Source: Cytobacillus oceanisediminis (lineage in GTDB: Bacteria > Bacillota > Bacilli > Bacillales > Cytobacillaceae). Taken from it: a stretch of 64,000 bases of DNA. Shown here one piece after another: positions 58,872-64,000 of this stretch. The stretch lies in contig NZ_SOEE01000001.1 in NCBI RefSeq assembly GCF_004366035.1, positions 1 through 64,000 of the forward strand. The letters are read 5' to 3'. The notes beneath the pieces were generated by a model that had not been told where the DNA came from, did not search any database, and saw nothing but the letters and a program-made list of their open reading frames with translations. Made by a program: the position numbers and the translations under genes. Position 1 is the stretch's first letter; every line of letters starts with the position of its first letter.

Positions 58872-59132
58872 TTGTCGGAAAGCATTATTATTGCTGAAAA
58901 AAGAGCAAGTATTGTCCAAAAAATTACACTTTTTGGTATCATTTTATTAATCATACCTTCTGCTCTCAATCCTATGTATATGAATCTTGTATTTTTATTA
59001 CTTGGGATCAATTTTATTTTTAAAGGTTTTGTACATCGTGCTAAAGAGAACAGGAAAGACTATTATTTTTTTTTATTTGGCGGTCTATGTATTATTCTTG
59101 TTGGTATTCTAAATGCTATTGGCATTCTATAG
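58872..59132 (+). CDS. Small membrane protein, possible immunity protein
   Basis: The 86-residue protein has three hydrophobic segments (ITLFGIILLIIPSAL, NLVFLLLGINFIFKGF, YFFLFGGLCIILVGILNAIGIL) with short charged links. TTG start behind AAAAGGGAGGGAAAAAA. Divergent from the exported protein gene, with a common promoter region of about 95 bp and T1-like terminator after the stop. Size and topology are like immunity proteins of Bacillus toxin systems. No family recognised. Confidence 0.7.
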   Translation: MSESIIIAEKRASIVQKITLFGIILLIIPSALNPMYMNLVFLLLGINFIFKGFVHRAKENRKDYYFFLFGGLCIILVGILNAIGIL

Positions 59133-59146
59133 AAATACGGAATGAG

Positions 59147-59178
59147 AAAAGCCCTCTCGATAGAGAAGGGCTTTTTTC
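59147..59178 (+). terminator. Terminator copy 2 of the island set
   Basis: AAAAGCCCTCTC-GATA-GAGAAGGGCTTTTTTC, the cleanest member of the repeated set. Confidence 0.88.
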
Positions 59179-59184
59179 ATAAAA

Positions 59185-59346
59185 TTACAATAAACTTCGG
59201 CATTCTGAAATACATTCTTCTAAATCTTTGGCAGCATGTTGCATTTTTTCTTTAGACCCAGCATGTGCTTTGCCCATAGCTCGATTTAAATGTGACAATG
59301 CGCTTTCACATTCAGTTATACATTCTTGAAGGTCACCTTTATTCAT
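59185..59346 (-). CDS. Cys-rich 53-residue protein
   Basis: Short minus-strand ORF, MNKGDLQECITECESALSHL...KDLEECISECRSLL, with two CxxxC pairs on predicted helices. That pattern is the one four-helix copper-storage proteins use to line their cavity. The ribosome binding site AAAGGAGTTG is about 11 bases upstream of the ATG, slightly distant. It is followed by terminator T2 on the other strand. A few hundred bases away lies the larger Csp-type gene, so the two may cooperate. Confidence 0.6.
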   Translation of the reverse strand: MNKGDLQECITECESALSHLNRAMGKAHAGSKEKMQHAAKDLEECISECRSLL

Positions 59347-59574
59347 TTAAGCCACAACTCCTTTCTTTAATCTGTATTGTTTGCTATTTATACTCTATTA
59401 TTACTCTAAAAAGGTTATAATTTTTTTTATTTGAACGAGTCAATTGCTGACTAAAGGTAGTCGACTTTTCTCAAAAGAAAATTAATTTTGTAGTCCCACC
59501 TTAACTTAAGTAAAAAAGAGGAACTAATTTAAGCTACTCAATCAACTACTTCTTCTCCTTTAGTTTTTTTAATA

Positions 59575-59967
59575 CTATGCACCCATAGCAAAGTTACGAC
59601 ATTCTTGAGCACAATGTAAGCAAATTTGACCACATCTTTGCGATATCTCATCAGGGTGTTTTATGCAATGATTTCCACAAATTTCACAAACTTGTGCACA
59701 TAGTGAGGCAATAGATTTTGCAAAATAACTATAACGCGCAATATATTTTGCTGTTAAAGTACATATATCAGCACAATCTCTAAGTAACCTTAATTGCTCT
59801 TTTCTATGGCTGGAACCTTCCATCTCTAGAATCGCGTACTCAGTATATTCACAAACAGCTTCACAATTTTGAACAGTTTCTAATACTCTATGATGGGACA
59901 TTTTATTTCCATCTTTATAATGAGACACATGACTTTGATCCATGTGATGGGACATATTAGGATACAT
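59575..59967 (-). CDS. Copper-storage-like four-helix Cys-rich protein (Csp/DUF326)
   Basis: The 130-residue protein has a His/Met-rich N-terminus (MYPNMSHHMDQSHVSHYKDGN), then helices with about a dozen cysteines: ETVQNCEAVCEYTEY, RLLRDCADICTLTAKYIARYS, SLCAQVCEICGNHCIKH, QRCGQICLHCAQECRNFA. The CxxxC spacing along amphipathic helices is the Csp3/YhjQ pattern, which stores many Cu(I) ions in the cytosol. No signal peptide. ATG behind AAGGAGGAAATTTA. The His-rich extension is unusual and could sense or load metal. Confidence 0.85.
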   Translation of the reverse strand: MYPNMSHHMDQSHVSHYKDGNKMSHHRVLETVQNCEAVCEYTEYAILEMEGSSHRKEQLRLLRDCADICTLTAKYIARYSYFAKSIASLCAQVCEICGNHCIKHPDEISQRCGQICLHCAQECRNFAMGA

Positions 59968-60145
59968 TAAATTTCCTCCTTAGAATTTTACAATTTGTCA
60001 CACGATTCATCCTATGTGTAGATGCTTGCCTAAGTTTTAGGCATTGATAAAATTTACAAAAAACCTCCCCACCATTTTCAAACAATGGCTTTTTGCAATT
60101 TGTAATTCATACACTTAAAATAACGGGGGCGTTCAATAGGATTGT

Positions 60146-60178
60146 GAAAACCCCTCTCGATTGAGCAGGAGTTTTCCC
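60146..60178 (+). terminator. Terminator copy 3 of the island set (degenerate)
   Basis: GAAAACCCCTCTCGATTGAGCAGGAGTTTTCCC. There is no gene immediately upstream on the plus strand, so it may be a relic of a lost gene. Confidence 0.6.
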
Positions 60179-60247
60179 TATGTCATAAACTTGGATACTT
60201 TAAATTAGTTAGGAGTATTCTAAGAAGGATAAGGGGGATTAAATACT

Positions 60248-60706
60248 ATGTCATTAAAAAAGCAATGGCTCATTAATATAGTAATGATCTTACTTTCATG
60301 GTCGACAATACCTTTTTTAGGGATTAGGAATGTTAAACGGTTTCTACCTGCTTCAATCCTTATTGTCATTTTAGAAGGAATAAATGTTCAAATTGGTAAA
60401 AAACGAAAATGGTGGTTTTTTTATAATAATCCAAAATCCTATATTTCTGGAGAATTCCCTTATAATATCGGTCCACATTTAGTTAGTTCCATGTGGATTT
60501 TAAAATTGACTTATGGAAATTTTAAACGTTTTATATTGCTTAATGCTGTAATAGATTTTTACTTTGCATTTCCACATTTAAGTTTAATGAAAAAATTAAA
60601 AGTTGCTGCATTAGATCGATTAAATAATTGGCAATTTTTCCTTTATATTTTTTATAAAGCACCCATACTATATGGATTTCAATACCTTTTTGAAAAGAAG
60701 GAATAA
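60248..60706 (+). CDS. Membrane protein of unknown function
   Basis: The 152-residue protein has at least three membrane helices (NIVMILLSWSTIPFLG, FLPASILIVILEGI, FFLYIFYKAPILYGFQYLF) and basic loops (GKKRKWWFFYNNPK, MKKLKVAALDRLNN). ATG behind AAGGGGGATTAAATACT. T4 follows. No family recognised; similar small membrane proteins occur in mobile elements of Bacillaceae. Confidence 0.7.
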   Translation: MSLKKQWLINIVMILLSWSTIPFLGIRNVKRFLPASILIVILEGINVQIGKKRKWWFFYNNPKSYISGEFPYNIGPHLVSSMWILKLTYGNFKRFILLNAVIDFYFAFPHLSLMKKLKVAALDRLNNWQFFLYIFYKAPILYGFQYLFEKKE

Positions 60707-60742
60707 ACCTTCACTTATTAGTGAAATATTTTCCCCGGAATA

Positions 60743-60776
60743 AAAAAAGCCCCTCTCGAGTGAGAAGGGCTTTTTT
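60743..60776 (+). terminator. Terminator copy 4 of the island set
   Basis: AAAAAAGCCCCTCTCGAGTGAGAAGGGCTTTTTTAATG. Confidence 0.85.
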
Positions 60777-61007
60777 AATGATTAAACTACCGGGACAGTT
60801 CAATGAAAAAGGTGTAAAATCACAAGGGTACCTCTGATATTGCAACACAAACTAAAACCTATATTAAGCAGAAATCACAAAGTGGTTTCTGTTTATTTTT
60901 TTGAACTTAGGATTTTATATTCATGTTATGCTTTTTCTAAAAATACATTAACTTTTTGAAACTTTTTGTGATTATAGATTCCACTAATTAGTAAAGGGGG
61001 TCAACAG

Positions 61008-61547
61008 ATGGAAACGGAAAGTCACCGGCTAGTTAAAAAAGCAATCAAAGGTAATAAGAGTGCCTTTGAAAAGTTGATTCAACAGAATTATGAAAGAATC
61101 TACCGGACTGCATATCTTTATGTACATAACGAAGAAGATGCGTTGGATGTGGTCCAGGAGGCAACCTACCAGGCCTTTACATCTATCCATTCGTTAAAAA
61201 AACCGGAATATTTTACGACCTGGCTCACTAGGATTGTTATTCGATGTTCAGGACATTTGTTAAAGAGAAAAGGTAATATTGTTCCGCTAAGTGATGAAAT
61301 ATTGTCAAACTTGCCGGATCAAGTAAATTCAAACATTGAAGAGTCTTTACAGCTCCTAAATGCAATTCAGCATCTGAGACAGAATTACCGTACTGTGATT
61401 ATTCTATTTTACTATTACGATTACTCGATTAAAACAATTAGCAGTGTTATGGAAATTCCAGAGAGTACCGTAAAAACTTATTTAAGTAGAGGGAAAGCGG
61501 AGTTAAAAAAGTCCTATAGAAGTGAGGAGGACAAATGCCATGGATAA
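61008..61547 (+). CDS. ECF-type RNA polymerase sigma factor
   Basis: The 179-residue factor has region 2 ([40 protein letters not shown]) and region 4 ([52 protein letters not shown]), so it redirects polymerase to a dedicated promoter set. ATG behind AAAGGGGGTCAACAG. A TGAAAC-type -35 at 60957-60962 lies upstream, compatible with autoregulation, although the expected CGTC -10 is not clear. The downstream gene overlaps by 8 bases and encodes a DUF4179 protein, the probable anti-sigma. Confidence 0.92.
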   Translation: METESHRLVKKAIKGNKSAFEKLIQQNYERIYRTAYLYVHNEEDALDVVQEATYQAFTSIHSLKKPEYFTTWLTRIVIRCSGHLLKRKGNIVPLSDEILSNLPDQVNSNIEESLQLLNAIQHLRQNYRTVIILFYYYDYSIKTISSVMEIPESTVKTYLSRGKAELKKSYRSEEDKCHG

Positions 61548-62949
61548 GAAGGATCTTAAAGCAGCAATAGAACAAATACCTGTGCCTAAAGAAAAAGTAT
61601 TTAGTGCCATTTCCAAAGGGCTAAACAAGGACGTTAAAAAGGGGAAGAAAAAAAAGTTACTTGCTACTGTAGCTACTACAGCTGCTCTTCTTGGAATCAC
61701 TGTTGCATCAGGATTTATTAATCCTACAATGAATAAAGTATTGGCTAATACCCCTTTAATAGGTGGGATTTTTCAGGACTTTAATGATTCAACAGGTTTG
61801 GAATTAGCTAATCAGAATGCAGTCACCGAATTAAACCAGGAAATTACAAGAAGTGGGGTAACTGTAAAAATAACAAGCGCCTACTTTGATGGTAGTGTGG
61901 TGTCCATTACAGGGTTTGTAGATGAAGACGCTGAAAAAGGTCATAACGAGAAGGGCGAAGTAAGCTTTGATGTGAACTTTGAACACAACAAAGGGGATAA
62001 TGACCCTTGGCTAAATGGAATGTCAACGGACGTTAAGAATGTAGATAATGGATATAACTTTCAATGGAAAATGGAATATCCATATAAACTATTTAAGGAG
62101 AATGCTACTCTCCCAATAACGATTCATTATATCAATGGGATAAAAGGTGAATGGAATTTTGATATCCCAATTTCACAAGAAAAAAACAGTACACTTGCTA
62201 TTAATCAGGAGCAAGAATACCCAGAAGATGAGGTCAAAATCCGTATAAAAGAGATTCTTACCGCAAAAGCGTCATCTTCGCTTATTTATGAGACCGTGCA
62301 GAAATATAAGGGCGATGATATTTATATATCAAAAGCTGTTGATAATAAAGGAAATGTGTATAGGTTTGGAAACTCCACATTTCTCGAGGAATCGGAACAA
62401 GAAAATGGATATCATAGTACAATGAGAAGAGAAATGACCAAACTCACTTCAGATATTACTTCACTTACCTTTTATCCTCAGTTATCTGCTTCAGTTCCAA
62501 CAGTAGAACAGCTATTGGATAAGAAATCGTTCACCTTAGAAAGTACACGGTTCAATTTAAGCCTTAAGGTGAATGATATAACCAAAGAAGGTAGTAAACT
62601 TGTAATCGATTATCAATTTACTGGACTCTCAAAAGGATTAAGCAAGCATCAGCTTGAATTGTTTGAGAATAACTTGCAGTATAAATTACTTCTAGTAGAT
62701 AAAAAGTATATTGGCAAAATTGATCCAAAAAACCCAGTACCGCCTAAAAGTCATAGCATTCATCTAAATAAAGTGAAAACTATTGATAAAAAGGCAGCAC
62801 ACTTTCAATCCACATTCGATTTAAACGGGGATGAAAAAATAAAGAATTTTAAGCTAGAAAATACCATCCTACAATTCGATTTTTCAAGCTTTATGCCTGC
62901 TAAGGATTTAAAACCCTTTACTGTTGAACTTCCTGTGGGGGATGAATAA
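61540..62949 (+). CDS. DUF4179 membrane protein, probable anti-sigma factor
   Basis: From the ATG at 61540 (GAGGAGGACAAATGCC upstream, inside the sigma gene) the product has 469 residues. A short cytosolic part ([28 protein letters not shown]) precedes a membrane helix ([21 protein letters not shown]). A large extracytoplasmic DUF4179 domain follows ([24 protein letters not shown], ...[23 protein letters not shown]...). Such proteins hold the cognate ECF sigma in check until an outside signal triggers release. Overlap with the sigma gene indicates coupling. Final part is a string of beta-strand repeats. The signal is unknown. Confidence 0.88.
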   Translation: MDKKDLKAAIEQIPVPKEKVFSAISKGLNKDVKKGKKKKLLATVATTAALLGITVASGFINPTMNKVLANTPLIGGIFQDFNDSTGLELANQNAVTELNQEITRSGVTVKITSAYFDGSVVSITGFVDEDAEKGHNEKGEVSFDVNFEHNKGDNDPWLNGMSTDVKNVDNGYNFQWKMEYPYKLFKENATLPITIHYINGIKGEWNFDIPISQEKNSTLAINQEQEYPEDEVKIRIKEILTAKASSSLIYETVQKYKGDDIYISKAVDNKGNVYRFGNSTFLEESEQENGYHSTMRREMTKLTSDITSLTFYPQLSASVPTVEQLLDKKSFTLESTRFNLSLKVNDITKEGSKLVIDYQFTGLSKGLSKHQLELFENNLQYKLLLVDKKYIGKIDPKNPVPPKSHSIHLNKVKTIDKKAAHFQSTFDLNGDEKIKNFKLENTILQFDFSSFMPAKDLKPFTVELPVGDE

Positions 62950-63028
62950 ACAATTAAAATAGTTCATATTAGGGGTCCCGAAGGTTCATTTTTGAAAATC
63001 TAAGAGAGCATTGAATAATTAATTAATG

Positions 63029-63066
63029 TCTGGGCGATGACTTATGTAAGTCATCGTCTTTTTTTG
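63029..63066 (+). terminator. Intrinsic terminator of the sigma/anti-sigma pair
   Basis: GGCGATGACTTA, TG, TAAGTCATCGTC, then TTTTTTTG. Confidence 0.88.
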
Positions 63067-63143
63067 TAGATTAATTAGAAGTTTGCGAAGCATTTATTGT
63101 ACTTAAACTATAGAGTGAGTTTGTTCATTAGAACAACCTATAA

Positions 63144-63178
63144 TAAAGCCCCACTCCACAACGAGAAGGGCTTCTTAT
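63144..63178 (-). terminator. Terminator copy 5 of the island set
   Basis: Reads AAGCCCTTCTCG on the minus strand with a weaker partner (GGGGCTTTATTAT); follows the LysM remnant in its own direction. Confidence 0.6.
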
Positions 63179-63180
63179 GT

Positions 63181-63318
63181 TTATATTACTCGAAGTACCT
63201 GTCCAACATAAATCATGTAATTGTCATCAAGGCTGTTCCAATCCTTGATTTGCTGCACAGTGCTTCCATAAGTTCTGCTTAGTGAATAAACAGTATCGCC
63301 AGATACAACAGTATGGTA
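63181..63318 (-). pseudogene. 3' remnant of a LysM protein (copy 2)
   Basis: Minus-strand HTVVSGDTVYSLSRTYG, STVQQIKDWNSLDDNYMI, YVGQVLRVI and a stop: a full LysM repeat of about 45 residues, lacking its N-terminal partner. It meets the integrase fragment head-on near 63313. Phage endolysins and spore-wall hydrolases commonly end with such repeats. Confidence 0.65.
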
Positions 63319-63732
63319 AACAAAAGCTCAAGAACTGTAAATGTGCCTACTGCATTTATGAAAGAATTAAAAGAATATGCCACAAATCAGAAAAAATTAC
63401 AGATTGCTTCTGGTTCCGCGTGGACTCCTATGCTTGATGATCATGGAAATCCAGTAAATTTATTATTTACAAAACCAAATGGATTCCCTTCTCATCCAGA
63501 TGGATTAACAGGCAGATGGAGGGATATTGTGAAGAGGTTCAACTTACCTCCATTAAATTTACATGGATTACGTCATACTTATGCTTCTTATATGGTTAGT
63601 AAAAATGTAAACTTTAAGATTATCCAGGAGCAGCTTGGTCACTCCGATATTAAGCAAACTTTAAATACGTATAGTCACTTAACCGATAAAGACAAAAATA
63701 ACGCGAGTGACTTATTTAATGAGATTTTATAA
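63313..63732 (+). pseudogene. C-terminal fragment of a tyrosine-recombinase integrase
   Basis: The 139-residue ORF covers the catalytic half only: KSSRTVNVP (motif following box I region), NLHGLRHTYASYM (R and H of the active site), QEQLGHSDIKQTLNTYSHL (G-H and the nucleophilic Tyr). The N-terminal arm- and core-binding half, usually about 200 residues, is missing, and there is no ribosome binding site. It lies between the LysM remnant and attR, as expected for an integrase next to its attachment site. Not functional as it stands. Confidence 0.8.
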
Positions 63733-63734
63733 TT

Positions 63735-63754
63735 GGTCACTTTTTGGTCACTCG
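63735..63754 (+). repeat. Putative integrase arm-type repeats, right end
   Basis: GGTCACTTTTT-GGTCACTCG: two iterations of the same unit as at the left end, starting at the integrase stop codon. Confidence 0.55.
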
Positions 63755-63804
63755 CTCTTATTTAAGTCTTTAAATAACCATGACAAATCCTTCTATATCA
63801 ACGT

Positions 63805-64000
63805 TTATTTGATAGCAGCCTCAAGTGCAACTTCAATCATTTCATTGAAGGTAGTTTGTCTTTCTTCAGAAGTTGTTTCCTCACCCGTTAGGATATGATC
63901 GCTGACTGTTAAGACAGAAAGCGCCTTACGTCCGAATTTCGCTGCAAGTGTATAAAGCGCAGCCGTTTCCATCTCAATCGCCAAAATTTGATATTGTGCC
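63805..64000 (-). CDS. deoD: Purine nucleoside phosphorylase DeoD (3' part)
   Basis: The visible 64 residues read [20 protein letters not shown]...[14 protein letters not shown]...[14 protein letters not shown], the conserved EMETAALY and SDH segments of the hexameric DeoD type. It phosphorolyses purine nucleosides to the base and ribose-1-phosphate. The gene continues past the right edge. Its last codons come from the integrated element (attR), so the protein ends AAIK rather than the native AAVKE, one residue shorter and one substituted. Confidence 0.93.
   Translation of the reverse strand, partial: AQYQILAIEMETAALYTLAAKFGRKALSVLTVSDHILTGEETTSEERQTTFNEMIEVALEAAIK
63821..63849 (+). repeat. 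attR: 29-bp direct repeat in deoD
   Basis: Identical to 56540-56568. The copy keeps the deoD frame and supplies the replacement 3' end. Confidence 0.88.

Larger units (their letters stand above)
56569..63849. mobile_element. Integrated element in the 3' end of deoD
   Basis: A 7.3-kb segment lies between two 29-bp copies of the deoD 3' end. It contains a tyrosine-recombinase remnant next to attR, putative arm-type repeats near both ends, LysM phage-lysis gene remnants, an XRE regulator, and cargo genes with no link to the flanking chromosome. The integrase is truncated, so the element is probably immobile. Gene content resembles a degraded prophage or small integrative island rather than an intact phage or ICE: no structural, replication or conjugation genes were found. 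Confidence 0.85.

Noticed and set aside
63097..63282. Plus-strand 61-residue ORF
   Set aside because: Shadow of the LysM remnant on the other strand.
56569..63849. Intact prophage or ICE
   Set aside because: No capsid, tail, terminase, replication, relaxase or conjugation genes; integrase truncated.

Overview
The window looks like a chromosomal segment of a mesophilic, spore-forming Bacillaceae species, closest in style to Cytobacillus, Mesobacillus or Bacillus. The reasons are moderate-to-low GC, strong AGGAGG ribosome binding sites, frequent GTG and TTG starts, and Bacillus-type regulation: GlpP antiterminators, a CcpA cre site, PurR boxes, and ZTP and FMN riboswitches. All functional calls come from reading translations and motifs; no database search was run.

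Layout. 1-82 is the 5' end of a 16S rRNA (minus strand) with its promoter. 380-9500 carries small conserved genes, a cold-response cluster (YdjO-like protein, two CspA-family proteins flanking the DEAD-box helicase gene cshA), and folD, whose leader combines a PurR operator with a ZTP riboswitch. 9495-15484 holds a nucleoside hydrolase and the complete glycerol regulon glpP-glpFK-glpD, with a cre site inside the glpF promoter and two GlpP-type leader terminators. 15550-20590 has a PAP2 phosphatase, the divergent NHEJ genes ku and ligD, and dapF. 20603-21037 is a decayed EAL/HDOD gene. 21059-26400 has a purine permease and the ribDEBAH operon behind an FMN riboswitch. 26526-37908 has envelope and general genes: EcsC, a ResA-like protein, a subtilisin, a patatin, a yxlEFG-type ABC operon, a WYL regulator, uppP-dedA and an amidohydrolase.

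38024-38782 is the most intriguing ordinary-chromosome locus. A promoter, a 19-codon leader ORF with its own ribosome binding site, and a chain of mutually exclusive hairpins precede an acetyltransferase gene whose Shine-Dalgarno is sequestered. This is the layout of translational attenuation. 39220-56217 continues with a MATE transporter, a YtkK-type SDR, two Hsp20-like proteins, a CAP-domain protein, a two-component operon bracketed by lipoproteins, a Zn-type COG0523 GTPase, LCP, Ctp and VanY cell-wall enzymes, and a CopZ-like chaperone.

56569-63849 is a small integrated element, about 7.3 kb, in the 3' end of deoD. A 29-bp direct repeat of the deoD 3' end flanks it. The old deoD tail and terminator are stranded on the left, and the element supplies a substitute C-terminus on the right. 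Cargo: a tyrosine-integrase remnant, two LysM-gene remnants, an XRE regulator, a small protein with an SSB-like C-terminal tip, an anchored OB-fold-like protein with a one-base frameshift in an A-tract, an exported protein divergent from a small membrane protein (possible toxin/immunity pair), two Cys-rich copper-storage-like proteins, and an ECF sigma/DUF4179 anti-sigma pair. The window ends inside deoD.
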